DNA of 20,706 bases from a bacterium 42_11 (GTDB taxonomy: Bacteria > Synergistota > GBS-1). Numbering within the stretch: position 1 is the first letter of the stretch; each line of letters opens with the position of its first letter. The DNA lies in assembly GCA_001508835.1 (NCBI GenBank), contig LGFB01000001.1:1-20706 (forward strand), read 5' to 3'. A program made the translations under genes and the position numbers. Positions 8,199 through 16,792 of this stretch are shown here, piece by piece. The notes beneath the pieces were generated by a model that did not search any database, was not told the DNA's origin, and worked only from the letters and a program-made list of their open reading frames with translations.

Positions 8199-10355
8199 TC
8201 AGGCTTCTATTATTACTTTAATGTTCCCCTTCTTTTTTATTAAATGGCATGTTATTTTCCCTTCCCTTTCTTCAAAGGCCAAATCGACATAGGCTCCTCC
8301 TACTGAAAGGTTTCTAATTTCCAATTCTTTGGTTTCTGGCGGGAGTAAAGGTTGTTTTATATGTATGGAGTTGTTTTTGACTTCTAAACCTAAAAGGCTT
8401 TGTATGATAAGGAATAGGCTCCCTACTGCCCACGCCTGTGGGTCGCATGCCGTAGGATAAAATACAGGTCCTCCCGAGCCTCTACGGGTAAATCCGCAAA
8501 ATAGCTCGGGAAGTCGGTTATAGGGAAAGAACTTGCTTGCTTCGAATAATCCCTTGCAGAGTCTTTTTAGCTCCTTAAGGGCGTTGTATCTCCTCATACC
8601 CAAGGCTATTATGGAATTGTCATGTGGCCAAACAGAGCCATTGTGATAACTCATGGGGTTATAAGGTTTCTCATTTTTGCTCATCGTTCTAATTCCCCAT
8701 CCCGAGAAGAAGTCTTCTTCCATTAGCCTCTTTATAACTTGGTTAGCCCCTTCTTTTGGTAGAATTCCGGTAAAAAGGGCATGCCCTCCGTTGGAAACGA
8801 GAGTATTTATGGGATCCTTTTTCCCATCTAAGGCGAAGATCAGATATCCTTCCTCTTCGAGCCAGAAGTCTTTCAAGAACTTCTCTTTGAGTTTATTGGC
8901 TCTTTTAGTGAGATTGGAGGAGCTTCTTTCTTTTCCAAGCTCTTTAAATAAAAAGGCTGCTTCGCGCAAAGCTAAGTAATAGTAAGCTTGGACTTCTACC
9001 AAAGCTATTGGTCCTTCTGGTATTTTCCCCTCCCTATCCACTACTGCATTTGAAGAATCCTTCCATCCCTGATTTAAAAGACCGAGGGGAGATTCCCTTA
9101 TGTATTCTATGTAACCGTCTCCATCTAAGTCTCCATATCGAAAGGCCCAACGCAAGCACCGCTTGAGAGGCTCAATCAGCTCTTCCAAGAGCGTCTTGTC
9201 CATGGTCCATCGGTAGGTAGCCCCAAGAAGGATAATAAACCATAGCGTGGAGTCTATGGAACCATAGTAAGGACTGTGTGGGATTTCCCCACAGTTAGCC
9301 ATCTCCCCATGGCGTAGTTCGTGAAGTATTTTGCCAGGCCTCTCTTCTTTCCATGGGTCTATCCGCTTTCCTTGGTAACGAACCAAGAATCGGAGAGTTT
9401 CTTTCGCCATGTTGGGATTAAGGATTAGCGTCTGGTAAGAAGTTATCAAAGAGTCTCTACCAAAAGGTGCTACATACCATGGTATTCCTGCGGCCAGTAT
9501 TTTCCCCTCTTTTGGATATTCGGTTTGAAGAGCCGCTAAGTCGGTCACCGCGGTTTGAATCATATTATTTAAGGTGGTATTGTCTGTGTAAATTTGGGTG
9601 CAAGATTCCTTCCATTCTCTATATTTTTGCGAAAGCGCTTCGGTTGCTTCATTAAAGCTTACGCTTATCCTTTCTGGATTGTCCCACGTCTCTTTATCTA
9701 AGTCTATTTGAAGGTGTAAGTAGATTTTCCTTTGAGGTGGCAGAGCCAGGTTGTATTCTATTAGAGCATAGCCCGGTTCAACTTTTATCTTCTTAGGAAA
9801 TGGCTCCAAAGATATCAGCGTGGTTCGTGTCTTGTTGTCTAACCCTCTATAGGCAAACCTTATTTTGTTTTTCTTAACCTTTGTTTCTAAAATTTCTCCT
9901 TTTCCTTTCCTTTCTAAACCCCTTACTTCGAAAATGTCTTTGTAATCAGCTCCTAAGAGTATGTGTAGTGATAGATGTAAAGGAAAGGGATTGAAGTTGA
10001 TTATCCGTAAGCGTTGATAAAAAGCCTCTTTTATTACCCTTAAGATTCGGAAGTGCAGGGTAAGGAAATGAACATCTTCACCTGACGGGAGAGAAAAACT
10101 TGGGTTAGTTAGCTCTATTTGTGCAAAGTGGCTTTCTCTTACGGTAGAAGAAAGATAAATAGGTTTTAGTCCGTAGATGTAAAATTCTAAGCAACTTAAG
10201 TATCGGGTATCGTTATAGTAAAGCCCTAAATGGCTCAGTCCTTCCTTTGGAATCTCTCCCGTTGGCAAAGAGACGATGAAGATGTTTCCTTCTTTTAATA
10301 CTTCCGTGAGAGGCTCAACTGCTTTAGGAGTTATTCTTCTGATGTCCAATTTCAT
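8199..10355 (-). CDS. amylo-alpha-1,6-glucosidase / glycogen debranching enzyme family protein
   Basis: A 718-residue glycoside hydrolase. The N-terminal ~270 residues are a beta-rich domain starting with EGNIFIVSLPTGEIP and LGLYYNDTRYLS, as in the bis-domain debranching-enzyme family. The C-terminal (alpha/alpha)6 barrel has IPWYVAPFGRDSLITSYQ (G299-R300-D301), SPYYGSIDSTLWFI, NQGWKDSSNAV and SYHNGSVWPHDNSII (W576-P-H-D579). The Asp and Glu residues in these barrel motifs are candidate catalytic acids. No signal peptide is seen, so it is cytoplasmic. The ATG at 10355 has no Shine-Dalgarno match, yet the conserved EGNIF motif starts near residue 22, so no later start is credible. A strong promoter lies ~50 nt upstream, and a GT4 gene follows in the operon. 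The true substrate may be glycogen or another alpha-glucoside. Confidence 0.88.
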   Translation of the reverse strand: MKLDIRRITPKAVEPLTEVLKEGNIFIVSLPTGEIPKEGLSHLGLYYNDTRYLSCLEFYIYGLKPIYLSSTVRESHFAQIELTNPSFSLPSGEDVHFLTLHFRILRVIKEAFYQRLRIINFNPFPLHLSLHILLGADYKDIFEVRGLERKGKGEILETKVKKNKIRFAYRGLDNKTRTTLISLEPFPKKIKVEPGYALIEYNLALPPQRKIYLHLQIDLDKETWDNPERISVSFNEATEALSQKYREWKESCTQIYTDNTTLNNMIQTAVTDLAALQTEYPKEGKILAAGIPWYVAPFGRDSLITSYQTLILNPNMAKETLRFLVRYQGKRIDPWKEERPGKILHELRHGEMANCGEIPHSPYYGSIDSTLWFIILLGATYRWTMDKTLLEELIEPLKRCLRWAFRYGDLDGDGYIEYIRESPLGLLNQGWKDSSNAVVDREGKIPEGPIALVEVQAYYYLALREAAFLFKELGKERSSSNLTKRANKLKEKFLKDFWLEEEGYLIFALDGKKDPINTLVSNGGHALFTGILPKEGANQVIKRLMEEDFFSGWGIRTMSKNEKPYNPMSYHNGSVWPHDNSIIALGMRRYNALKELKRLCKGLFEASKFFPYNRLPELFCGFTRRGSGGPVFYPTACDPQAWAVGSLFLIIQSLLGLEVKNNSIHIKQPLLPPETKELEIRNLSVGGAYVDLAFEEREGKITCHLIKKKGNIKVIIEA

Positions 10356-10413
10356 TTTAGTGAGGTTATTTGGAAAGAATATGATAGTGGCTTATAGATT
10401 TGCTACCCTGATT

Positions 10414-10443
10414 AATATATAATATGTTTTAGCCTGTTGTCAA
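10414..10443 (-). promoter_or_regulatory. sigma70-type promoter for the debranching enzyme/GT4 operon
   Basis: Read on the minus strand, a consensus -35 TTGACA (10443-10438) is followed after 18 nt by TATATT (10419-10414); TATATA with 16-nt spacing is an alternative. Transcription would begin near 10407, giving a ~50-nt leader before the ATG at 10355. The -10 overlaps that of the divergent importer promoter. Confidence 0.6.
10418..10423 (+). promoter_or_regulatory. -10 element of the divergent peptide-importer promoter
   Basis: A perfect TATAAT on the plus strand would start transcription near 10430, about 45 nt before the GTG of the binding protein. The region 17 nt upstream (TAGATT) is a poor -35, so activator help is possible. 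Shared bases with the minus-strand -10 imply that the two promoters compete for RNA polymerase. Confidence 0.4.
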
Positions 10444-10474
10444 GTTATACGATGGAAAGGGGAGGTGAGTTGTT

Positions 10475-11983
10475 GTGAGGAGACTTTTGCTTGCGGTTTT
10501 CCTGATGGTATTTGCTTTTTGCGGTTATGCCTTTGCGCAGGAGAAGGATTTTATCGTGATAGGAACCACCGATAAGATAGTTACTCTCGACCCTGCTAAT
10601 GCTTATGATTATCTTTCTTGTAACATTATTCAGAATATAATGTCTGGCCTTGTAGATTATAAACCTGGAACTTCAGAGATAGTGCCCGCGTTAGCGGAGA
10701 AATGGGAGGTTACCCCCGATGGTTTGGTCTATACTTTTTACCTTCGCAAAGGGCTTAAGTTTGCCGATGGTGCTGTTTTCGATGCGAAGGCGGTTAAGTT
10801 TTCTATCGATAGGGTATTTAAACTAAACGGTGACCCAGCCTTTCTTTTAACCGAGGTCATAGATAAGGTTGAGGTCGTTGATGACTATACTGTTAAGATA
10901 AGGTTAAAGTATCCCTTTGCGCCATTTCTTTCAGTATTGGCCTTCACGGTTGCCTTTCCCGTAAGCCCGAATTCTTATAACGATAAAGAATTCAGCGATG
11001 TTGGCATTGGTATCGGTCCTTATAAGATAAAGAAGTGGACAAAGGATGTAGAGCTCGTTTTGGAAGCCAATCCTAACTGGTATGGAGCTCCTCCCAAGAG
11101 CAAGATGGTGGTTATAAGGTTTTATGAAAATGCCCAGAGTTTAAGAATGGCTGTGGAGAAGGGAGAGGTTGATGTGGCTTACAGAACCCTTAATCCCGAG
11201 GACATATTAGACCTTAAGAAGAGCGATAAGGTGAGGGTATACGAGGGGGAAAGTCCTGTCATAAGATACATAGTATTTAATGCTAAAAAGGAGCCCTTTA
11301 ACAATGTGGATGTGAGAAGGGCAATAGCTTATGCGATAGATCGTTCCATGATAACCAAAAGGGTTTTTAGGGATACCGCTATGCCTCTTTATAGTATGAT
11401 TCCCATGGGGATGTGGGGCCATGTAGATGTATTTCCACAACAGAGTAGAGAAAAGGCTGTAGAGATTTTGAAAAAGGTCGGTTACAGTGAGGCCAATCCT
11501 CTGGAGATAGAACTCTGGTATACCCCAACGCACTATGGTTCTACGGAGGCCGATGTCGCTCAAATGCTTAAGCTCATGCTTGAGGCAACGGGGATAATAA
11601 GGGTTGATATAAAATATGCTGAGTGGGCAACTTACGTGGAATATTTTGAGAAGGGAATAATGGGGTTCTTCCTTCTCGGCTGGTATCCTGACTACCTCGA
11701 CCCCGATGATTATATGTGGCCCTTTGTTCACTCTTCAGGTAGTCCGAGCCTTGGAAGCTTCTATTCCAATCCCAAGATGGATGAGCTTCTTTTAAAGGCA
11801 CGTCAGATATCGGATGAAGAAGGGAGAGCCAAGGTTTATGAGGAGGCTCAAAAACTTTTAGCGGAAGAGGCTCCCTATATTCCGTTATGGCAGGCAAAGC
11901 AGTATTGTGTTGCCAAGCCGGAGGTTAAAGGCATACTTCTTGAGCCTACACAGATTTTCAGATACTATCTCATTTATAAATAG
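10475..11983 (+). CDS. ABC transporter extracellular solute-binding protein, family 5 (peptide type)
   Basis: A 502-residue secreted receptor that delivers ligand to the importer encoded downstream. Residues 1-21 are a signal peptide: MRR, a hydrophobic stretch and an AFA|QE cleavage site. C16 is preceded by Phe, so it is not a lipobox. The mature protein has SBP family 5 marks: IVPALAEKWEVTPDGLVYTF, LRKGLKFADG, FDAKAVKFSIDR, IGIGPYKIKKW and VDVRRAIAYAIDR. The start is GTG, 6 nt after GGAGGTGA at 10461-10468. It is the first gene of the importer operon and is followed by a strong inverted repeat before the permeases. Family members bind di/oligopeptides, but some bind nickel, opines or oligosaccharides, so the ligand is unassigned. 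Confidence 0.92.
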   Translation: MRRLLLAVFLMVFAFCGYAFAQEKDFIVIGTTDKIVTLDPANAYDYLSCNIIQNIMSGLVDYKPGTSEIVPALAEKWEVTPDGLVYTFYLRKGLKFADGAVFDAKAVKFSIDRVFKLNGDPAFLLTEVIDKVEVVDDYTVKIRLKYPFAPFLSVLAFTVAFPVSPNSYNDKEFSDVGIGIGPYKIKKWTKDVELVLEANPNWYGAPPKSKMVVIRFYENAQSLRMAVEKGEVDVAYRTLNPEDILDLKKSDKVRVYEGESPVIRYIVFNAKKEPFNNVDVRRAIAYAIDRSMITKRVFRDTAMPLYSMIPMGMWGHVDVFPQQSREKAVEILKKVGYSEANPLEIELWYTPTHYGSTEADVAQMLKLMLEATGIIRVDIKYAEWATYVEYFEKGIMGFFLLGWYPDYLDPDDYMWPFVHSSGSPSLGSFYSNPKMDELLLKARQISDEEGRAKVYEEAQKLLAEEAPYIPLWQAKQYCVAKPEVKGILLEPTQIFRYYLIYK

Positions 11984-11990
11984 GCTGTAA

Positions 11991-12027
11991 TTAAGGTGGG
12001 GCAAAAACGGTTTTTGCCCCACCTTAA
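11991..12027 (+). repeat. perfect 18-bp inverted repeat (mRNA stem-loop) between binding protein and permease genes
   Basis: Arms 11991-12008 and 12010-12027 are exact reverse complements (first arm TTAAGGTGGGGCAAAAAC) around a single G, so the real loop is a few opened base pairs. It starts 7 nt after the binding-protein stop. The plus strand has no T-run after it (AAAGG follows), so it is probably a 3'-end-stabilising or attenuating stem rather than a full terminator. It ends shortly before the permease ribosome site at 12036-12042. Confidence 0.8.
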
Positions 12028-12051
12028 AAAGGTATGGAGGTGTTTTCGTTT

Positions 12052-13062
12052 TTGCCTTCCCTTCGAAGTTACGTTCTCACGAGATTTATATTAATGATTC
12101 CGATGATCTTAATCCTATTAACCTTTGTTTTTATAATACTAAGGGTCCTTCCCGGAGACCCTGCTAGTGCTATTCTCGGTCCAAAGGCTTCTCCAGAACA
12201 AAAGGCTGAAATCAGGGAGAAGCTTGGACTTGATAAACCCATTATCTTTCAGTATTTTAGCTATTTAGGTGGCTTGCTTAAGGGTGATTTTGGCAGGTCC
12301 ATGCTTACGCGTAGACCTGTCTTGGATGAAATTCTTGAGAGATTTCCGGCTACGCTGGAGTTAACCATTTTTTCTTTGCTTATAGCCTTTATTTTGGGGT
12401 TGTTTTTGGGTGTCGAATCTTCTCGAAGGCTGGGAAGCTCCTTTGACGAGGCTTTTAGGTTTTATGCTGTTGTAGTTTATGCTCTTCCCGTTTTCTGGTT
12501 GGGGATGATGTTTCAGCTTCTTTTCGGTGTAAAGCTGGGGTTTTTCCCCGTTTCGGGTAGGATATCGCCCTTAATGGAGCCAGAGCACATAACGGGACTT
12601 TATCTTTTAGACAGCTTACTTACCATGAACCTTGCTTCCTTCTTAAACTCCCTTAAACACCTCTTTCTTCCCTCTTTAACTTTAGGAATAGTTCTTTCGG
12701 GAGTCTTCTTGAGGTTGGTAAGGGGAAACATGGTGGAGGTGTTAAGGTTAGATTTCATAAGGGCAGCGAGGGCAAGAGGAATCTCCGAAAGGAGAGTGCT
12801 TTACAGGCATGCTCTTAAGAATGCTTTAATTCCAGTAATTACTATGCTGGGGCTCGAATTTGCCCTGCTTTTGGGGGGAGCGGTTTTAACCGAGACCACC
12901 TTTTCCTGGCCCGGTGTGGGAACCTTTCTAATAATGAGGATAAGGTATAGGGATTTTGCCGCAGTTCAAGGTGTTATCGTTTTTTATGCGTTGCTTGTGG
13001 CTTTGGTGAGCGTGATAGTGGATATGATATGTGCCTTTATAGATCCTCGAGTTAGATATTAG
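12052..13062 (+). CDS. dppB: peptide ABC transporter permease, DppB/OppB type
   Basis: One of two membrane subunits of the importer, with about six transmembrane helices. The N-terminus (YVLTRFILMIPMILIL then ILRVLPGDPAS) is the standard DppB opening. The cytoplasmic EAA-type coupling loop is DFIRAARARGISERRVLYRH followed by ALKNALIPVI, and the end has ETTFSWPGVGTFL. I prefer TTG 12052 (336 residues): GGAGGTG at 12036-12042 lies 9 nt before it, and the protein then begins close to the family norm. The in-frame ATG at 12034 (342 residues) overlaps that ribosome site and has none of its own. DppC follows after 12 bp. Substrate specificity is not determined by this subunit, so the symbol denotes the family only. 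Confidence 0.88.
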   Translation: MPSLRSYVLTRFILMIPMILILLTFVFIILRVLPGDPASAILGPKASPEQKAEIREKLGLDKPIIFQYFSYLGGLLKGDFGRSMLTRRPVLDEILERFPATLELTIFSLLIAFILGLFLGVESSRRLGSSFDEAFRFYAVVVYALPVFWLGMMFQLLFGVKLGFFPVSGRISPLMEPEHITGLYLLDSLLTMNLASFLNSLKHLFLPSLTLGIVLSGVFLRLVRGNMVEVLRLDFIRAARARGISERRVLYRHALKNALIPVITMLGLEFALLLGGAVLTETTFSWPGVGTFLIMRIRYRDFAAVQGVIVFYALLVALVSVIVDMICAFIDPRVRY

Positions 13063-13074
13063 GGGAGGTATGGT

Positions 13075-13935
13075 TTGTTGGAGTTTAGGGGGATTCATAT
13101 TCTTTTGAAAAGGCTTTTGAAAGGGAGAGGGGGTATCGCTTTAACCGTTGGGGGAGTTATTCTTTCTTTTTTTATGGTTCTTTTTATCTTCGCTCCTCTT
13201 ATAGCTCCTTACAATCCCATAATGCCTGTGGGGTATTCTTTTTCTCCCCCAAGCAGGGAGTTTATAATGGGAACCGATAATTTGGGAAGGGATGTTTTTA
13301 GCAGGGTTGTTTGGGGCACGAGAATCGCCTTAACCATCGCTTTTACCGCTACCCTTTTCGCTGCTTTGATCGGTGTCCCATTGGGTTTCATTTCGGGCTA
13401 CAGGGGAGGAATCTTTGACAGAGTTATGAGCCTTATTATGGATTCCATTTACTCCTTTCCCGGATTAATATTGGCCATCGCCATAGCTGCTGTTTTAGGC
13501 CCGGGCGTGGTTAATATCTCTCTTTCCATAGCTACCATATATATTCCCACCTATTTTAGAGTGGTGAGGAATCAGGTAAGTTCGGTTAAAAGCGAGCTTT
13601 ATGTGGAAGCTGCAAGGGCGCTGGGAGCTGACGATTGGACTATCTTAACTAAATATATCTTTCGGAGCGTTTTACCATCAATACTTGTTATACTTTCCAT
13701 GAATCTTGCCGATGCAGTCTTAACCGAGGCAGGTTTGAGCTTTTTAGGTCTGGGAGCTCCTCCTCCTACTCCGGATTGGGGTTTCGATCTTTCTAACGGC
13801 CAGAGGTTTATACTGCAAAATAGGTGGTGGATGGTTTTTTATCCGGGTTTGATGATAGTTCTTTTGACCTTGGGTTTTAGCCTCTTTGGAGAAGGTTTGG
13901 ATGAAAGGTTTAATCCTCGCCTCAAGGAAAGGTAG
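13075..13935 (+). CDS. dppC: peptide ABC transporter permease, DppC/OppC type
   Basis: Second membrane subunit of the importer, 286 residues with about six helices. It carries the DppC hallmarks FIMGTDNLGRDVFSRVVWG after helix 1, the coupling loop YVEAARALGADDWTILTKYI, VLTEAGLSFLGLGAPPPTPD, and the terminal FPGLMIVLLT-type helix (here YPGLMIVLLTLGFSLFGEGL). The start is TTG behind GGGGAGG at 13062-13068; TTG 13075 and 13078 are both possible. An ATG at 13070 is out of frame and stops quickly. It pairs with the upstream permease and is driven by the two ATPases downstream. Confidence 0.92.
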   Translation: MLEFRGIHILLKRLLKGRGGIALTVGGVILSFFMVLFIFAPLIAPYNPIMPVGYSFSPPSREFIMGTDNLGRDVFSRVVWGTRIALTIAFTATLFAALIGVPLGFISGYRGGIFDRVMSLIMDSIYSFPGLILAIAIAAVLGPGVVNISLSIATIYIPTYFRVVRNQVSSVKSELYVEAARALGADDWTILTKYIFRSVLPSILVILSMNLADAVLTEAGLSFLGLGAPPPTPDWGFDLSNGQRFILQNRWWMVFYPGLMIVLLTLGFSLFGEGLDERFNPRLKER

Positions 13936-13943
13936 ATAAGAGG

Positions 13944-14900
13944 ATGGAAGCTTTGCTTGAAGTCAGAAGACTTAAGGTAGGTTACAATGTTGAAGGTGGA
14001 ACTTTATGGGCGGTTGACGATGTTAGCTTTTCTGTTGATAAAGGTGAAATAGTTGGAATCGTGGGAGAGTCCGGTTGTGGTAAAACAACGCTTGGCCTCA
14101 GTTTTTTACGGCTTCTTCCTCCGGGAAGTAAGCTTGAAGGTGAGCTTTTGTTTGATGGCAGAGATATAGTTAAGCTTTCGGAGGAGGAGATTAGAGCCTT
14201 AAGGGGTAAGGAGATAGCCATGGTATTTCAGGACCCTATGACGAGCTTAAATCCGGTTTTGAAGATAAAAGAGCATTTTTTAGAAACGATAAGGACTCAT
14301 CTCGCCCTCTCTGAAGAGGAGGCTTTAAAGATGGCTTCGGAAGTTCTTGGTTCTGTGGGTATCCCTCCTCAGAAGCTTGAAGCCTACCCTTTTGAGCTTT
14401 CTGGAGGGCAGAGACAGAGAGTTATGATTGCGCTTGCGCTTGTGTTAAAGCCCAAGCTTATTGTGGCTGATGAGCCTACTACTTCCCTTGATGTGGTAGT
14501 TCAAGCGGGGGTTTTAGACCTTATAAGGCGCTTAAGGGAAGAGTTTGGTTTGACCATAGTTCTTATAACGCACGATCTTGGAGTAGTTGCGCAGGTTGCA
14601 GATAGGGTTATGGTTATGTATGCTGGTAAGGTTGTGGAGATCGCCTTTACCGAGGAGTTTTTTTCAGCGCCTCTTCACCCTTATTCGAAGGCTTTGCTTT
14701 TTTCCGTTCCCAATCTGGACCTTGAGGATTTTGACCTTCATTCCTTGGAGGGCTCTCCGCCGGATCTTTTAAACCCTCCAAAAGGCTGTAGATTTTACCC
14801 CCGTTGTTTTGAAGCTATGGATATATGTAGTTTTAAGGAACCCGAGGTTTTCAGGATAAGTAAAAGTAGATTTGTGAGATGTTGGAAATACTATGGTTAG
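13944..14900 (+). CDS. dppD: peptide ABC transporter ATP-binding protein, DppD/OppD type
   Basis: A 318-residue nucleotide-binding subunit on the cytoplasmic face. Walker [10 protein letters not shown] is at residues 41-49, the Q-loop at [11 protein letters not shown], the signature LSGGQRQR begins at 152, and Walker [13 protein letters not shown] includes A175-D-E177. The H-loop is in [11 protein letters not shown]. The C-terminal oligopeptide-type extension holds four cysteines ([12 protein letters not shown] and VRCW). In some Dpp/Opp ATPases this pattern binds a [4Fe-4S] cluster, which here is inference. An AAGAGG abuts the ATG and AAGGAAAGG lies farther upstream, so the ribosome site is not ideal. 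The 3' end overlaps the second ATPase gene by 8 bp. Confidence 0.94.
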   Translation: MEALLEVRRLKVGYNVEGGTLWAVDDVSFSVDKGEIVGIVGESGCGKTTLGLSFLRLLPPGSKLEGELLFDGRDIVKLSEEEIRALRGKEIAMVFQDPMTSLNPVLKIKEHFLETIRTHLALSEEEALKMASEVLGSVGIPPQKLEAYPFELSGGQRQRVMIALALVLKPKLIVADEPTTSLDVVVQAGVLDLIRRLREEFGLTIVLITHDLGVVAQVADRVMVMYAGKVVEIAFTEEFFSAPLHPYSKALLFSVPNLDLEDFDLHSLEGSPPDLLNPPKGCRFYPRCFEAMDICSFKEPEVFRISKSRFVRCWKYYG

Positions 14901-15888
14901 CATGGATAGCTTAGTTAGGGTTGAAGGACTTAAAAAGTATTTTCCGGTTAGAAGGGGATTGATAGGGAGCCTTTTTTCCCGTGGCGGTATCTTTATACGC
15001 GCCGTTGATGATGTCTCTTTCGATATAGCTTCCGGCGAAACTTTAGGGCTTATAGGAGAATCGGGAAGCGGTAAGACAACCGTGGGGAGATTGCTGGTGA
15101 GGCTCCTTGAGCCTACGGAGGGCAGGATCTTTTTCGATGGTGAGGATATAACCCTTCTTTCTGGGAAGGAGTTAAGAGAGAGGAGAAGAAAGTTTCAAAT
15201 AATTTTTCAGGACCCCATGGCTTCACTTTGTCCTCATATGAAGATAGGTGAAGCGGTGAGACACCCATTGGTTATTCATGGTATCGGGACGGAAAGAGAG
15301 CAGAAGAATAAGGTTTTGAAGATGCTTGAAAGGATGGGATTGAGCCCTCCCGATGCCTTTTATGATAAATACCCTCATGAGCTTTCGGGGGGACAGAGGC
15401 AAAGGGTAGTTATAGCAAGAGCTTTGATTTTAAGACCGAAGTTTGTTGTGGCGGATGAGCCTCTTTCCATGCTCGATGTTTCAGTTAGAGCGAAGCTTTT
15501 AGAGTTGATGATAGAGCTTAAAAGGGAGCTCAATCTTACTTACCTTTTTATAACTCATGATCTTTCTACGGCAAAGTATATTTGTGATAAAATAGCGGTT
15601 ATGTATTTAGGGAAGATAGTGGAATTTGGCAGGCTGAGGGACCTTTATCTCTACCCGGCTCATCCTTATACGAAAGCCCTTCTTTCTGCTATTCCCGTTC
15701 CTGATGTGAAAGCCAAAAGGGGTGAAATCCTCTTAAGCGGAGAGATACCGAATCCAATAGACCTTCCCTCGGGTTGCAGGTTTCATCCAAGGTGTCCCTC
15801 CGCCAAAGAGGAGTGCCTTGTTAAGGAGCCGGAGATGAGGGAGGTTTCTTCAGAGCATTGGGTGGCTTGTCACTTTCCTTTAGTTTGA
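14893..15888 (+). CDS. dppF: peptide ABC transporter ATP-binding protein, DppF/OppF type
   Basis: The 331-residue partner ATPase. It starts [16 protein letters not shown], typical of DppF. Walker [10 protein letters not shown] is at residues 55-63, followed by [13 protein letters not shown], the signature [13 protein letters not shown], and Walker [18 protein letters not shown]. The last has S-M-L-D where S-A-L-D is usual, a conservative change. [15 protein letters not shown] carries the switch histidine. The C-terminus again has four cysteines ([12 protein letters not shown] and VACHF). ATG 14893 overlaps the upstream stop; an alternative in-frame ATG at 14902 would shorten it by three residues. 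Sixteen bp separate it from the Hsp33 gene, so that gene is likely co-transcribed. Confidence 0.94.
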   Translation: MVSMDSLVRVEGLKKYFPVRRGLIGSLFSRGGIFIRAVDDVSFDIASGETLGLIGESGSGKTTVGRLLVRLLEPTEGRIFFDGEDITLLSGKELRERRRKFQIIFQDPMASLCPHMKIGEAVRHPLVIHGIGTEREQKNKVLKMLERMGLSPPDAFYDKYPHELSGGQRQRVVIARALILRPKFVVADEPLSMLDVSVRAKLLELMIELKRELNLTYLFITHDLSTAKYICDKIAVMYLGKIVEFGRLRDLYLYPAHPYTKALLSAIPVPDVKAKRGEILLSGEIPNPIDLPSGCRFHPRCPSAKEECLVKEPEMREVSSEHWVACHFPLV

Positions 15889-15904
15889 AAGGGAGGGAGT
15901 TTGT

Positions 15905-16792
15905 TTGAAGGAGGACTATATGGTTAGAGGAGTAGCTCTGGATGGTAGTGTGAGGATAATAGCGTCGAGGATTACTAATACGTTGCTTGAAATAAGGAAG
16001 CGTCAGGATGCGTCTCCTACATCGATTGCCGCTTTAGGAAGGCTGGTTTGCGCTGCTGTTATGATGGGTTGGGACATGAAAGTTCCCAATGGCAGGCTAA
16101 CCCTTCAGGTGGTATGTAATGGTCCTGTAGGTGGCATGATAGCCGATGCTGATACGCAAGGAGGAGTAAGGGGTTATATTAAAAACCCTCATGTAGATCT
16201 TCCTCCAAATGAGCAGGGGAAGATAGATGTGGAGAAGGCGGTGGGAGACGGAGAACTTATCGTTATAAAGGACTATGGATTGAGGGAGCCTTATATTACA
16301 AGGATACCGCTTGTAAGCGGGGGTATAGCCATTGATATAGCGGAATACTATAGAATTTCGGAGCAAGTTCCTTCCGCTGTAGCTTTAGGGGTTTTGGTTA
16401 ATCCTAAGAGGTTGATAGCTTCGGCAGGTGGAGTTATAATACAGCTTATGCCGGAGGTAAGCGAGAGTTTCGTTTCTTTCCTTGAAGCCTCTTTTGCGAG
16501 GCTTGGTTCGGTAAGTAGAAAACTTGATGATGGTATGACGCCTGAGGAGATAGTTGAGGAGCTCTTAGGAAAAGACGTAAAACCTGAGTGGTTAGAAACT
16601 CGGAAGGTCGAATTTAAATGCACCTGTAGCAGAGATAAAGTGGAGGCCATGATCCTATCGCTTGGTAAGGAAGAGATAGAAAGAATGCTTTCCGAAGGCA
16701 GAGGAGAGGTGGAATGTAAATTCTGTAATACGAAATATGTATTCGAAAGGGAAGATTTAAGGAAGCTTCTTGAGGAGGTGGAAAGGTTATGA
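15905..16792 (+). CDS. hslO: redox-regulated holdase chaperone Hsp33
   Basis: A 295-residue cytoplasmic chaperone that is activated when its zinc-bound cysteines are oxidised, protecting unfolded proteins. The N-terminal core starts KEDYMVRGVALDGSVRIIAS and includes LQVVCNGPVGGMIADA, YIKNPHVDLPP and the YRISEQVPSAVALGV segment. The C-terminal zinc switch is complete: C239-T-C241 and C271-K-F-C274. The chosen start TTG 15905 follows GGGAGGGAG at 15891-15899 and gives the family-like N-terminus. ATG 15920 also has its own AAGGAGG (15908-15914), so initiation at both is possible. It lies at the end of the importer operon and overlaps the zinc-ribbon gene (ATGA). The function is well supported; a link to peptide import is not established. 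Confidence 0.95.
   Translation: MKEDYMVRGVALDGSVRIIASRITNTLLEIRKRQDASPTSIAALGRLVCAAVMMGWDMKVPNGRLTLQVVCNGPVGGMIADADTQGGVRGYIKNPHVDLPPNEQGKIDVEKAVGDGELIVIKDYGLREPYITRIPLVSGGIAIDIAEYYRISEQVPSAVALGVLVNPKRLIASAGGVIIQLMPEVSESFVSFLEASFARLGSVSRKLDDGMTPEEIVEELLGKDVKPEWLETRKVEFKCTCSRDKVEAMILSLGKEEIERMLSEGRGEVECKFCNTKYVFEREDLRKLLEEVERL

Noticed and set aside
10475..10540. Binding protein as a lipoprotein (C16)
   Set aside because: The residue before the cysteine is Phe, incompatible with a lipobox, and a good AFA|QE signal peptidase I site follows.
11207..11731. 174-codon open frame on the minus strand opposite the binding-protein gene
   Set aside because: It lies wholly antisense to a well-supported gene, has no ribosome site and no recognisable domain; it is a by-product of codon bias.
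11991..12027. Rho-independent terminator ending the binding-protein transcript
   Set aside because: No T-run follows on the plus strand, and the downstream permease genes show no other promoter that I can recognise.
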